Shown here in pieces: positions 1-11,031 of a stretch of DNA of 64,000 bases. The first letter of the stretch is position 1, and the number at the start of each line of letters is the position of its first letter. The notes under the pieces are model-generated. The model saw only the letters and a list, made by a program, of their open reading frames with translations. It ran no database searches and was not told where the DNA came from. Origin of the DNA: Excoecaria cochinchinensis (Eukaryota; Streptophyta; Magnoliopsida; Malpighiales; Euphorbiaceae); the NCBI GenBank assembly GCA_947683425.1, contig CANTUQ010000081.1, forward strand, positions 8,552,501-8,616,500, in the 5' to 3' direction. The position numbers and the translations under genes are program-made.

Positions 1-1
1 G

Positions 2-199
2 GTACCAATGGCTGTACCTCCCAGATACCAGCAGGTAGCCAGGGATTGGGCTACTCAGCAGGCCAGACCGTCAGCCCCTCCCAGTCAGCCATCTGCCTCA
101 GATGCAGGACCCTCCGCTGCTCCAACACGAGACCAGCCGGTTCATATATCGGACGATGATGATGACCCAGAGGAGCTATCAGATTATGCGCCATTATAG
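2..199 (+). pseudogene. C-terminal tail of the retrotransposon sense extra ORF (partial)
   Basis: The open frame enters from the window edge and stops at TAG 197-199. It encodes a Pro/Ser/Ala-rich stretch, then an acidic run of five Asp and the ending SDYAPL. The same tail ends the extra ORF of element C at 34964-34966, with only a few substitutions. Nothing catalytic is visible. In C this tail follows a coiled-coil segment, so it is probably the C-terminus of the same protein. The function is unknown and most of the gene is off-window. Confidence 0.6.
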
Positions 200-618
200 A
201 TATTCAGGGAGTTCTTCTAGTTTTGTGTTTATACTTTTTGTAATCACATCTGTATATTGTACAAAATTTAACCTTTTAGTGGAAAAAATTTGGATCAACT
301 TGTTAAATTTGCATGTTATTTCTTCATGATTTCTTAAGAAAAAAAAAAAGAAAAGAGGAATTGATTACATGGAAAATAAGATGATGAATAGTAAAGAGAG
401 ATATAAGATGTTCATAACTCTACCAATCAAGGTACTTGGCGTAAGAATTAACAAAAGTCTTTTACAATACAGGAACATGGTCTTACACCGATTCAAAATG
501 GACCCACAGTCAAAAGGAAGAATAAATAGGTCAAACATCACGTCCTTCGGGATCACAGGAAATCAAGAGATCAGAATTATACTTTGGGGGCACGATGAGG
601 CCGCCAAGTTAAAACACC

Positions 619-1018
619 CAGTCCGAAGAAGACTCGGTGCAGCTCAGGAGAGCAGTCCAGAAAGAAGCACTTCGTACAGTCCGAAGAAGACTCGGTGCGG
701 CTCAGGAGAGCAATTGTAGCACTTCGTACAGTCCGAAGAAGACTAGGTGCCGCTCAGGAGAGCAATTATCGCACTTCGTACAGTCCAAAGAAGACTCGGT
801 GCCGCTCAGGAGAGCAATTATCGCACTTCGTACAGTCCGAAGAAGGCTCGGTGCAGCTTAGGTGAGCAATTGTAGCACTTCGTACAGTCCGAAGAAGACT
901 CGGTGCAGCTCAGGAGAGCAATTGTAGCACTTCGTACAGTCCAAAGAAGACTCGGCGCAGCTCAGGACAGCAATTATCGCACTTCGTACAGTCTGAAGAA
1001 GACTCGGTGCAAACCCGC
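619..1018 (+). repeat. 52-bp tandem array, about 8 units, before the 3' LTR of A
   Basis: Units start at 619, 677, 729, 781, 833, 885, 937 and 989, so the period is exactly 52 bp after the first unit. Each unit carries CAGTCCGAAGAAGACTCGG followed by a GCAGCTCAGGAGAGCAAT-like part. Element C has five units of the same repeat. ORFs through the array are a by-product of the repeat and are not called as genes. Confidence 0.92.
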
Positions 1019-1146
1019 GTTTTATAAGTCCAGAACCGACTAGACGCATTGCCGCTTCCCCGGTAAAAAGGTAAGGACTGCCTCAGGTATGCGTCTCTTT
1101 CCTTTCTTCTCTGAATTTTGGCTCATCTAGGCACTAGTGCGCTAGT

Positions 1147-1167
1147 TTCCCCAAAATTGGGGGCAAC
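1147..1167 (+). promoter_or_regulatory. Polypurine tract of element A
   Basis: The G-run in AAATTGGGGGCAAC directly precedes the LTR start TGTAGACAC. The tract lies in an inverted repeat (CCCCAA, AA, TTGGGG). The same block precedes the LTR in C (35762-35782) and D (11011-11031) and, on the minus strand, in J. It is the expected plus-strand DNA priming site. Confidence 0.8.
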
Positions 1168-2748
1168 TGTAGACACCGGGTCTCGAGGCAGTCCATATCA
1201 GAGTTACCCGATGAAGAGATCAATGTCGATTTTCGAGTAAGGGGATGAAATTCGGAGGTTTTCGTCCTTCGTTCTCGCAAGGATTAAAATCTTTTTCTAT
1301 AGCATGGAGTTTTGAAAGAGTTGGATAAATTTAACACAAAAAGTTTATAAATCTCTATTCATCTATAGAGTTTCATTTTGATAAAACTTCTTCTAATTAG
1401 TTGATTTCCTCAATTCTTTTTCTTACGAATTAAGTCAAATTGAGGTGACGAAATTCAGTCGTTTCCATCAATATAACTAATTCGAACACACGATCGCTAT
1501 CAAATTATCAAGGAAAGAATAACATAAATTTTCTTTCTTTGATCTGATTCTTCTTTTGATCCTTGCGAGTCACACGGGGACAAAATCTTTCGACATCCAC
1601 CCTAAAAGGTAAAATTCGAGGGTAAACATTCTGGATTAATATCTGTATAATTTAATTTGATTTACATTAATTTCTATATACACTTCATATTCTTTTCCAC
1701 AAAAGATTTAAGAGGTTCTTTAATTTGTTTTTTCCCTCACTAGGGACGGCCGCTGGCACGATCCAGATAGCCGTCCCTAGGCAAAATTCTCATTTTTTAT
1801 CTCATAAAATCCTATCTCTTAACTTATTTCTGTCAGAATTTTCTCATTTTTATTTTTTATTCACGTTTTTGCTAACATGTTTATCCTTGTGAGTTCTTTT
1901 CTGACCATTGAAAGTTGGAGTTGTGAGAGATGGTGGTTGCGCCATCCTGAGGACCTTGATTCTGGTTCATTTTTCTACCCTTACCTTTTATTTATGTTGT
2001 TATAGAAATGGTTTTAATGTCGTTAAGGTAAAAGGACCAAAAGCTTTTTAACAATTAAACCTGGAGATTTTCCCGAAAATGGTGAATGTCCCATTTCAGC
2101 CAATAAAATTGACACTCCATAAAAACCATTTTTGTAATAAATATGTATGGTAGGACCAAAGTCCTCATTCCAATGAATATCCCGTTTTATGCATGTATCG
2201 TATTTTTACAAATGGGAGTTGTATTTCGCTCCTAGTGTTATTGTAATATTGAATGTTTTATCTTTTGGATTTATCTTCCATTTATCGCTTTTGATATGAA
2301 TGATTGCACATTTAATTTAAATTGCATCGTGTGGAAAGTTGGTGAAATAATAAATTCAAAACTTAATTATAATATTGATCAAGGTATAAATAAATGAGAA
2401 GTCCCGAACTCACTCTGGTCTTTGGGACTCAAAGAGGCGAGAGGTCTAGGACTTCCAAGACACCTCTTGAGTCCCACCAAAAGGCTTAAATACACAATCC
2501 TAGGCTCTAGGGGAGTAGAGGATGAGGCCTCCAAGATCCCTCTGGCTAGCTAAAAATGGATTTGTATGCGCCGTCTTAGGCTCGATAAGGCTAGACGACC
2601 CTTCCCAATGTTCTATTGGGTGGCGACTCCAAGAACCTCATTGTTGCCCAAAATAGACGCACTTGTAAATACCTTACAAGTTTTATGAACCTTTCCTGAT
2701 CACCTCGAGCGGGCTTTCGGGAGGACCCGAGGTTCGGCGCGCGTCACA
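1168..2748 (+). repeat. 3' LTR of element A (U3 deleted)
   Basis: It runs from TGTAGACACCGGG to GGCGCGCGTCACA and aligns along its length with C's 3' LTR. It is 1581 bp against 2124 bp. The difference is a deletion of about 536 bp after position 1332, which removes the GACGGGC palindrome cluster and the TATA box found in C at 35986-36336. An internal TGGCGACTCC lies at 2621-2630. Confidence 0.9.
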
Positions 2749-2992
2749 CATAACCTCTCTTAGTTAGTGTTCATACGCATGGGTTTTGACCATCGTGTAT
2801 TTAAGCAGCCCGAATAAGTTAACATGGGCCTATCGGGGCATGAAAGCCTTTGATTAGGTGACTAATCAGATTATTTGGGTTTGTCTAATACAAAATGATC
2901 CATATAGCAAGCAAGGTATTACGGTTCATACCATCTAAGGAGAGTATCTATTGCCATTATATGAGCTTTAGTCAAATGTGGTGTTACTTTAA

Positions 2993-3110
2993 GGCTACCC
3001 AAGCATGGTCCCTGCCAACGGGTCTACCTCATCATGAGCGTAACGACCGATTGGGTCACCATTTAATATACCATAATGGTACGAGGCTTGGGCTGGTGAT
3101 TATCCTTAAC
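2993..3110 (-). other. Conserved 118-nt leader block of B
   Basis: It is the reverse complement of C 23072-23189, with only a few mismatches, and matches J 18498-18615. It is non-coding, lies a few hundred bases downstream of the PBS, and contains a short hairpin built on TACCAT/ATGGTA. It is a candidate packaging or dimerisation signal by position only. Confidence 0.6.
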
Positions 3111-3299
3111 ACTTCCCTACATTGAGTGAACGTAGTGTCGTGCTTCGGAAATGCACCGGGGATGAAAAAGTGACCAAACTAGCATAGATCTAAGGCTCTA
3201 ATGCGATGCAATGCAGCTTTGAAAGAACGTGAAATTTTTAAACTAAAACTCAATTATAATTTTTAATCAAGGTACTTTTGAATCGAAGTCTCGAATATA

Positions 3300-3318
3300 G
3301 TCCCCAGAGGAGTCACCA
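3300..3318 (-). promoter_or_regulatory. Primer binding site of B
   Basis: On the minus strand it reads TGGTGACTCCTCTGGGGAC, next to the LTR end. It is a slightly decayed version of the tRNA-Arg(ACG)-type PBS present in C and J. The substitutions fit an old copy. Confidence 0.75.
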
Positions 3319-3319
3319 C

Positions 3320-5381
3320 TGTGACGCGCGCCGAACCTCGTGGCCTCTCGAGGGCCCGCTTTAGGGCGATCAAGAGAGGTTCATAAAACTTGTAAGGTAT
3401 TTACAAGTGCGTCTATTTTGGGCAACAATGAGGTTTCTTGGAGTCGCCACCCAATAGAACATTGGGAAGGGTCGTCTAGCCTCAGCGAGCCTAAGATGGC
3501 GCATACATATCCATCTTGAGCTAGCCAGAGAGATCTTGGAGGCCTCTGCCTCTATCCCCTGGAGCCTAGGATTGTAAATTCCAGTATTTTAGTGAGACTT
3601 AAGAGGTGTCTTGGAAGTCCTAGACCTCTCGCCTCATTGAGCCCCAAAGACCAGAGTGAGTTCGAGACTTCTCATTTATTTATACCTTGATCAATATTAT
3701 GATTAAGTTTTGAATTTATTGTTTTATCAACTTTCCACACGATGCATTTAATTAAGGCGCAATCATTCACATCAAAAGCAATAAATAAAGCATTATTAAA
3801 ATAAACATCCTCAAAATAAATTACAATAAAAGTAGGGGCGGAATACAACCCCCATTATAAAAGCAGTATATAAATCATACAGAAAATGGGATATTCGTTG
3901 GAGTGAGGACATTGGTCCTGCCATGCATATTTGTTACAAACTAATTTTAAGAACTGTCAATTTCGTTGGTTAAAAACAGGACATTGGTCCACAGCTTTCA
4001 AGAAAACCCCAAATTAATTACTATAAAATATTTGGCCCTTTTCACTTTAACGACATTGAAATAATCTTGATAATAGCATGAATAAAAAAGTAAGGGTGGA
4101 GAAAGAAACCCATATGGAGATCCTCAGATTGGCTCGACCCTCGTCATTTACAACTCCAATTCCAAATGGTCAGAAAATAACTCATAGGAATAAACATGTC
4201 AGTGCCAAAATTGGTGAACAAAGTAAAGAAAGGAACATAATAGGAAAATGTAAAAGAAATGAGTTAAAAGATAAAAAAAAGTAAAAAATGAAAACCATTA
4301 ATATAAGTTAATTAAATCACACAAGTATTAATCCAGAATGTTTACCCTCGGATTTTACCTTTTTGGGTGAATATCGAATGGTTTTGGTCCCCGCACGCTC
4401 CACAAGGATTAAATAAAAATAGATCAAAATAAGAAAATTTGTATTTTCCCTTCTTGAAAATTTGATAGCGATCGAATGTTTGAATTAGCTGTATTGATGG
4501 AAACGAATGAATTTTGTTTCCTCAAATTGGCTTAATTTTAAGAAAGATTTAAATAAATCAATTAATTAGAAGAATCTTTATCAAATAAAATTATGAAAAT
4601 AAACAGACATTTTATAAATTTTTGATAAATTGCTCACAAAGAAATCTTTTCTAAAAAAAATTTCCAATCTCTCAAAAAGTGTTTAATTTTCTCCACCAAA
4701 AATTTGTCAAATTTTCTAACCCCAAATAATGAATTTTACTTCTCAATTTATAGAATTTTTGGAGATAAAATCAGATAAGCATTAGTTTAAAGTTTGAATT
4801 TCGAAAGGAGTTTTAAAATTCAATTTTTAACCAAATCTCACCTAAAATTTGAAAGATAAGAGATAAAATTTTATCAAAACCGGTGTTATCTGATCAGATC
4901 AACTACCGACGGGCATCCCTGCAACTACCGACGGGCATCCCTACTAAGGGCACGCGTGGAAATCTGGATACAGACGGGCCGTAACACAGGACTAGGGACG
5001 GGCTTCCCTGCTCAGACGCGTGTCCGTCCCTAGCTATAGACGGACCGTAACGCGGGACTAGGGACGGGCTTCCTTGCTCAGATGCGTGTTCGTCCCTAGC
5101 TACAGACGGGCCATTCCTACTATGTATAGAGACGGGGATCACCCCAAGTAGAGACGGGTGTCCCTACTTCAGACGGTCATCCCCTCTGTGGAGCAAAACT
5201 TCCAATTTCAAGCAAAATTTCCCAAACCCTTTCAAAACCTCACGCTATAGAGAAAAAGATTTTAATCCTTATGAAATCGAAAGACAAAAACCTCCGAATT
5301 CCATCCATTTATCCGAAAACCAACGTGGATCTCTTCATCAGGTAACTCTGACCTAGACTGCCTCAAGACCCGGTGTCTACA
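3320..5381 (-). repeat. 5' LTR of element B
   Basis: It is bounded by TGTGACGCGCG (plus strand, left) and GGTGTCTACA (right), which are the reverse complement of TGTAGACACC...CGTCACA. Length is 2062 bp. It is related to the A and C LTRs but clearly diverged. It carries the internal pseudo-PBS at 3440-3449 (minus strand). Confidence 0.9.
4905..5190 (-). repeat. GACGGGC repeat cluster in the U3 of B
   Basis: Short motifs GACGGGC/GCCCGTC and AGGGACGG/CCGTCCCT recur on both strands. They include two adjacent units of about 67 bp (about 4979-5045 and 5047-5112), each with GGACTAGGGACGGGCTTCC. The cluster occupies the place of the palindrome cluster in the C LTR, upstream of the presumed promoter. 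Confidence 0.7.
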
Positions 5382-5594
5382 ATTATTCTTTTTGTATATA
5401 CATATCATCCCGCGTGTGGTTTTTTCTATGCATCCCACCGTATTGTGGTAATCCATGGATCTCGCACTCATCAAGGACCATTTTCATAGCACGATCGTGC
5501 ATTGTATATGTCATCCATGCATCATTCTAATAATCTGGATCTTTCAGCCATCATAGATTCATTCAAGTAGACCAGAGGTTCTGACGATCAACTA

Positions 5595-5987
5595 GTGACA
5601 ACAGACTCGCCCTTTGGATTGTTAGAATTAGTACCTGTTTGGGATTTTGAGTCGCTCTCAGCGACTAGTGGATCATCTTCGATGGCAAAACTACCACGGG
5701 AGACTAGTGTTTTGACGGTACAAGACCTAGATAAGAGGCTTGGGGATTTTGAAAGGAGAATGTTGGCCATGATAGAAAATATCGCTGCCCAAATAACACC
5801 AAATGCCAGCCAACTGCTTGTGGCCCCTGCTGTTGAACAAGTTGAATTGCCTATTATGGAAGAGGCTCCCATAGCGTTCCCTACCGTACAACAACCAGAT
5901 GTTGAGCCTAGAGCAACGACACCTCTTGAGCCGAAAAGAATTCTTGATCTGAAAGATGATCTCATGATGAAGGAAGAAGATGAGTAG
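5595..5987 (+). pseudogene. gag N-terminal fragment of element D
   Basis: This 130-residue frame ends at TAG 5985-5987. Its middle (KRLGDFERRMLAMI) matches the N-terminal coiled-coil-like part of C gag (RRLEEFENRILAMI at about 23860-23900). Gag packages element RNA into particles. The downstream frame at 6003 is in a different phase, so the gene is broken. The conserved Retrotrans_gag core seen in C is absent from both pieces. It probably makes no functional protein. Confidence 0.6.
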
Positions 5988-6002
5988 GTAACTCCTCAGA
6001 CT

Positions 6003-7025
6003 GTGATGAATAAAGTCCCCAAGGGAGAGGATAGCGCAATAAAGGAGATAGAAGGGGGCTTTGAGAAGTTTGAATCCCAGATAATGACCACTATGGAGAG
6101 TTTGGCCACCGTTGTGGTGCCACCTGTCGAACAACAGCCTACTGCTCCTACAATGTTGCAAAAAGAGCATGATCCGACTAAGAAAGTATACCTACAACCA
6201 ACTGAGTCTAGAGGAGAGTCACCTGTCACTCTGTCACCTGAGCAAAAAGGCAAAGGGCATGTTTTAGAAAATGGGTTTCTAGCAGTGACACGGGGCCTGA
6301 AGAGAAAGATGGGCATCCTCGAAGAGGAAATTTCAAAGTCTAAACTCGCAATTACTCGGGCTGCTAGGGGGAAGGTCTTCATGGACGTAAAAAAGAGAGG
6401 TCAACCGTATAGGTGTGGCATCACTGCCGGCACTCGAGGGACAAAGGAGGCATCAATGGTTAGAACAGTTCAAAAGTGTTATTTCGGCATGGAAGGATCT
6501 TTTCCTCAACTAGGGGAGGAGGACCTGCACTCATGGTTAGCCAACCCAGCCAGAAATCGAGGGCATAGGAGGTGTCGTCGACATGCTAGATATCTGAGGG
6601 ATGATTACCAAACCCCAAAAGGTCAAGTGCAGGATCCTGTTAATGACAAACAGCTGATAGTCTTCGAAGGAGGGGGCAACGTCATTGGGGGTGACAATCA
6701 AGAAAGCTCGAGTCTCGGTGATAACAGTGTGAGAAATGTTGAGGCCACCAAGCTTCCAAACATTGGGACTACTCAAGATCGCTATACCATTTGGGATAAG
6801 ACTTTATCTGAGCAACTCTTTCACTTCATCAATAAGGGGAAGCTACAGCCAAAACCTGCAAAACCCGCCGAGAGCCAAGGGCATCCCGGTCATCGAGCAG
6901 ATTGGTATTGTGCTTACCATCAACATACTGGGCATGAGACTGATGGGTGTCGAACTCTGAGGAAGCGTATTCAAGGCCTCATTAATGCGGAGCTGAGAGG
7001 TGTGGAGAATGGTTCCCGAAAGTGA
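6003..7025 (+). pseudogene. gag C-terminal fragment of element D with zinc-knuckle-like motif
   Basis: This 340-residue frame is low-complexity and basic in the middle. Near its end, at about 6907-6950, it has a C-X2-H-X4-H-X4-C motif (CAYHQHTGHETDGC) nearly identical to the one in C gag. That motif is a zinc knuckle with His at the second ligand position and presumably binds RNA. The central capsid-like helices recognisable in C are missing. The frame is long for a dead element, so a truncated gag-like protein is possible, but no protease or RT follows. Confidence 0.6.
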
Positions 7026-7082
7026 TAGTAGACCGTCGACTAAAGCATCCGTGTTGGCAAGAAGGGAGGATGTTAGCTGTTT

Positions 7083-7440
7083 AGATGCTCTTGTTTATTT
7101 TCGAACTATTTAATGATGATGTTCTAACTCTTTAACTCTAATGTAGAATGGATGTTTTACTTATCTGTATGATATTTTCTTGTGATCTCACTGTGCATGA
7201 TCGTGAAACATTCATATTTAATAATGATTCAAACGATGCCATTTCTTTTAATCTCGAAACTTTGGGGGAACCTAAAGAAAATCTTGATAGCATCTGTTAT
7301 GACTCTTGAAGAGAGAGTAAAAGAGAGAAAATAGAAAAAATTAAATAAAAGTCTTTGCTTGGATCTGTGAAGACATGCTAGAAGATGATCATGAAGCCAC
7401 TGAGCATGCTATTGACAAACATACCCTAATCATAGCTAGG
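7083..7440 (+). pseudogene. Remnant of the acidic pre-RT region of element D
   Basis: The DNA aligns with C 26731-27060: the acidic FNDD-like start, the FNL..L..P segment, and the text before RT that contains EDML. Frames are broken throughout. The match ends where RT would begin. This places a large internal deletion in D between here and the integrase tail at about 8185. Confidence 0.65.
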
Positions 7441-8180
7441 TGACACAGAAGCTCAGAAGACTCAAGCTGAAATAAGTAGAAATGGTTGAAAGGGGAAATT
7501 CATAGGCAGGACCAGGACCGAAATTCTTACTGAGATGCAATGCTCGATTAGATTAAACAGCGAAGGTCCCAATGGTTAAGAAGAAAAGTGTGCGTATGTG
7601 TAAACTTCAGGATTCGAACGAAGCTTGCTAAAAGAAAATTGGGGAGCAAAAAAAAAAAAAAGAAGAAGAGAGAAGAAAAGAGAGAATTGATCAGGGGGCA
7701 AGGGAATGCTATTTGAGGGCAATCTTTGTTTAAATCTCGTTAGTCTACATGTATCTGCATTTTGCCATTCTCCTTAGCCACTGAAAAGGAACTATAGACT
7801 GAATCACAAGCCACCCAATCAGTTCATCAATATAGAGGATGTGCAATGCTAGGGATATTCTTGTGTTGTTACTGCTCATGCCTGCCACTGAAAAGACCTG
7901 AAGACTAATCCATAAGCCATCTGCCTAGTCCGTAAGTATAAAGGATGTGCTGTAAAAGAGATGAGTTGATGACATACAGATGACATACAAACAAGAGGAA
8001 GACCAAGAAGGTCATGGAGTAGACCCATTCTGGGTCTGCAATTAGAACCTTTACAAGAGTCACGCTTTATACCTTGATACGTGAGGCGAAAACATTACTG
8101 CCCATTGAAGCACGTTAAATCCTTAAAGGGCAGTCATGGAAGCGACAGCTGCAGCAACTAAACATGTCAAACGGAAAAGG
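7440..8180 (+). other. Non-coding interior of D with a diverged direct repeat
   Basis: No reading frame is supported. Two related segments (about 7780-7850 and 7888-7950) share CCACTGAAAAG, ATAAGCCA-like and AAGGATGTGC-type words about 110 bp apart. A short A-rich run lies at 7650-7680. Confidence 0.45.
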
Positions 8181-8184
8181 GTTT

Positions 8185-8400
8185 TGAGATTGCTATTGCT
8201 ATCAGATCTATCAGAAAACACCTTATCCAATAAAGTCAAAAAGAACCCGCCGGAAGAATAAGATTGGGTGTCTGGACAAATAGCTCCGCGTGTTCTAGAC
8301 GGACGAGATGAATACAGACCAACATATGAAGACCCATTCGTTCTTGAAAAGTTGTTATCCAAGGAAGTAATATCCCGACAGACAGCAAGCGAAGCAAAAT
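8185..8400 (+). pseudogene. Remnant of the integrase C-terminal tail of element D
   Basis: It starts with TCAGATCTATCAGAAAA, as at C 29872-29886. It later keeps words matching the 'RPTWEGPY.LKKLLSK' region of C (GACCAACATATGAAGACCC, then a leucine-lysine stretch). It is frameshifted. It marks the right side of D's internal deletion: D retains the end of pol but not its catalytic parts. Confidence 0.6.
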
Positions 8401-8476
8401 CAATCAACACCGACGAAATGAAGGAGGGTCCATGGCAGAGGCTAAAAAAAAAAAAAAACAAACAAGAGAGAAAATA

Positions 8477-8510
8477 TTCAATCAAGAAAACCCGCGAGGG
8501 CTGATTGGAA
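8477..8510 (+). other. Post-pol RNA hairpin of D (GCGA loop)
   Basis: Outer arms TTCAATCA (8477-8484) and TGATTGGAA (8502-8510) pair, with a G-U closing. The inner CCC-GCGA-GGG forms a GNRA tetraloop stem after an AGAAAA bulge. It is the counterpart of C's hairpin at 30266-30298. Confidence 0.6.
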
Positions 8511-8519
8511 ACAGGAGTT

Positions 8520-9260
8520 TGATGCTTACAAGATCCACTCCGAGATTAAATGTAATTTTGCATTCTGAATCCATGTTAAATGGTGATTATGTATGGAGAA
8601 ATCATGCTGAAATGCACACAGTCTTTGCAAATACATAAAACAAAAGCAGTTAAATTCATCATTTCCCAGTTCTTTTATAAAAAGTAAAAGATAAATGGCT
8701 ACTCTACTCCTGTTCTCACCAACCAGATGCCTAAGCCGATGGGTCCTATTATCTACTGCAGGGCTAAGTACCCTCCTCTTACATGCACTTATGGAGGCAA
8801 AGGCGTAGTCTGTGACCAAAGCAGTTTATTTTACATACTCAAAGTTGTCTGGTTCCAACGTAGAATCAGCGCATTGGTACTATCGATCCTCTGCCACTCT
8901 CGCCACTCAGGCACTTCAGTCAACTACTTCTGCTATCAACTGTGAAGCCAATTCTATAGCACCCTCATGATAGAAACCAAGCTCAAACAACCATGATCTA
9001 AGATGCAAATACACGCCGATTAGACCTTTTACAACAACTATCCTCTGCCACTCTCGCCACTCAGGCACTTTAGTCAACTCATCTTGCTACCCACTGTAAA
9101 GCCAATCCAACGGCACCTCCCCGATAAAGAACTAAGCTCAAACAACCATAATCTGAGACATAAGCACATGTCCATCATACCCAAAAGATCTTTCGCAACA
9201 ACTCCAACTTCTCCAAAAAAAAAAGCCGTTAGAGATGAAAACCGTGACTGGCGCTCTAAG
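8520..9260 (+). other. D region matching the 3' part of C's antisense gene, with a direct repeat
   Basis: On the minus strand, around 8730-8800, a remnant with RRVLSPAVDNRTHRLRHL matches the end of C's antisense gene. Two diverged copies of about 125 bp (8889-9012 and 9053-9176) both begin CCTCTGCCACTCTCGCC, about 164 bp apart. No intact gene is seen. Confidence 0.5.
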
Positions 9261-9276
9261 CAAAAATTAGGCCAAA

Positions 9277-9457
9277 GGGCAGGGTGAAAAGCTGGGAACA
9301 GGCGGTCTGTCCTATAAAAAAATAAAATGAATAAAAGCCGTTGGATTGGGTTGGGTCCATTTCAGGCAAAAAATAAGGCACAGGGTTATGTGAAAATCCG
9401 GCAAGGACGCATTCCCGCTAAGAAAAGCTAGTGTGAAAATCCACGAGGGACGCACTA
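9277..9457 (+). other. Post-pol hairpin cassette of D (three units)
   Basis: Unit 1 is 9277-9312, arms GGGCAG/CTGTCC. Unit 2 is at about 9385-9412, with GTGAAAATCC then GGACGCAT. Unit 3 is 9429-9457, arms TAGTGTG/CGCACTA. All carry GAAAA before a short CC..GG inner stem. Counterparts are C 31149-31218 and J 15630-15848. Confidence 0.6.
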
Positions 9458-9718
9458 CCTTCAAATAATGACTACAGGTATCAGAAGAGAACCTCATAAT
9501 CCCCGAAGGCATGAAATTCAAAAGCAATTCTAAGGGGGCACCGATCATGCGGCAAATTACGACCAAACCGGTCTTCGCCTCCAAATCCACTTAGACAATT
9601 CCTTATCCTGCATTGCTGCATATACATGCATCTCATATCATGCATACAATTTCTTGTATATACTTCCATGCACATAGTCTTGCAGAAAATATCTAAGTGA
9701 GCATCCAGCTCAAAAGAG

Positions 9719-10130
9719 CAGTCCAGGAGGACACCCAGTTCAGAAGAATGCCCCACTCAGAAGAGCAGTCCAGAAGGACACCCAGTTCAGAAGAATGCCC
9801 CGCTCAAAAGAGTAATCTCGGAGGACACCAAGTTCAGAAGAACGCCCCGCTCAGGAGAGCAGTCCAAGAGGACACCCAGTTCAGAAGAATGCCCCGCTCA
9901 GAAGAGCAGTCCAAAAGGACACCCAGTTCAGAAGAATGCCTCGCTCAAAAGAGTAGTCCAGAAGGACACCCAGTCCAGAAGAATGCCCCGCTCAAGAGAG
10001 CAGTCCAGGAGGACACCCAGTTCAGAAGAACGCCCCCGCTCAGGAGAGCAGTCCAGGACACCCAGTTCAAAAGAACACCCAGCTCAAGAAAGCAATCCAG
10101 GAGGACACCCATTTCAGAAGAATAATCTCA
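9719..10130 (+). repeat. 47-bp tandem array of D
   Basis: About nine units with a period near 47 bp carry CAGTCCAGAAGGACACCC and then CAGTTCAGAAGAATGCC-like text. The 142-residue frame through it only reflects the repeat. It lies upstream of a second array and the polypurine tract, the usual place for tandem repeats in Tat/Ogre 3' UTRs. Confidence 0.85.
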
Positions 10131-10862
10131 CACTTTGTAAGTCTGGAGCAGACTCGGTACAGCTCAAGAGAGCACTTTTTGCGTTGTGTAAGTCTAGAGC
10201 AGACTCGGCGCATCACCATTAGCACTTTGTAAGTCTGGAGCAGACTCGGTACAGCTCAAGAGAGCACTTTTTGCGTTTTGTATGTCTGGAGTAGACTCGG
10301 CGCATCACCATCAGCACTTTGTAAGTCTGGAGCAGACTCGGTGCAGCTCAAGAGAGCAATCCTCGCTTTTTGTAAGTCTGGAGCAGACTCGGCGCATCAC
10401 CATCAGCACTTTGTTAGTCTGGAGTAGACTCGGTGCAGCTCAAGAGAGCAACCTTCCCGTTTTGTAAGTCTGGAGCAGACTCGGCGCATCATCTACCTCA
10501 CACTTTGTAAGTCTGGAGCAGACTCGGCGCAGCTCAGGAGAGCAACCCTCGCGTTTTGTAAGTCTGGAGCAGACTCGGCGCATCACCAACCTCGCACTTT
10601 GTAAGTCTAGAGCAGACTCGGTGCAGCTCAAGAGAGCAACCCTCGCATTTTGTAAGTCTGAAGTAGACTCGACGCATCACCACCCTCACACTTTGTAAGT
10701 CTAGAGCAGACTCGGTGCAGCTCAGGAGAGCAATCCTCACATTTTACATGTCTGGAGCAGACTCGGCACACCATTAACCTCGAACTTTGTAAGTCTGGAG
10801 CAGACTTGGTGCAGCTTAAGAGAGCAACCCTCGCATTTTGTCTGAAGCAGATTCGACGCATC
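10131..10862 (+). repeat. About 93-bp higher-order tandem array of D
   Basis: Pairs of related units of about 46 bp alternate. One ends GCAGCTCAAGAGAGCA and the other ends CGCATCACCA. Both contain AAGTCTGGAGCAGACTCGG. The full period is about 93 bp (for example 10134 to 10227). The core resembles the 52-bp repeat of A and C and the array in J. Confidence 0.85.
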
Positions 10863-11010
10863 ACCCAGAAGGATGAAAATCATCCCTCAGTCTATACGGT
10901 GACCTAAGGAGACGACTTCATTAGCATGACCGGGAAGACAACCGCCTCAGGTACGCGTTTCTTTCCTTTCTTTTCTGAATTTTTTCTCACTTAGGCACCT
11001 AGGTTCTAAG

Positions 11011-11031
11011 TTCCCCAAAATTGGGGGCAAC
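11011..11031 (+). promoter_or_regulatory. Polypurine tract of element D
   Basis: TTCCCCAAAATTGGGGGCAA and then C directly precede the LTR start TGTAGACACCGGG at 11032. It is identical to the tracts of A and C. Confidence 0.8.

Larger units (their letters stand above)
1..2748 (+). mobile_element. Element A: 3' end of a Tat/Ogre-type Ty3/gypsy retrotransposon
   Basis: The order is end of an extra ORF, short AT-rich spacer, 52-bp tandem repeats, polypurine tract and 3' LTR. This matches the 3' end of element C (34740-37906) almost base for base. The element runs off the left edge. It abuts B's leader at 2749 inside sequence that is continuous in C, which shows that A inserted into B. The expected TSD partner (CATAA at 2749-2753) lies outside the window. 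Confidence 0.9.
2749..5381 (-). mobile_element. Element B: leader, PBS and 5' LTR of a Tat/Ogre-type retrotransposon
   Basis: Read on the minus strand, it has an LTR (5381 down to 3320), a one-base spacer, a PBS and about 550 nt of leader related to C's 22884-23440. The leader stops at 2749 exactly where A begins. The outer LTR end abuts D's leader at 5382, so B inserted into D. The rest of B must lie left of the window, beyond A. Confidence 0.88.

Noticed and set aside
5149..5200. Possible host regulatory palindromes (GACGGGC clusters)
   Set aside because: They recur only in LTR U3 positions and in C's internal promoter-like segment, so they belong to the retrotransposons.
9697..10467. Serine/glutamate-rich frames of 60-142 codons
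   Set aside because: They follow the 47-bp and 93-bp tandem arrays of D; open only because the repeat lacks stops in that phase.
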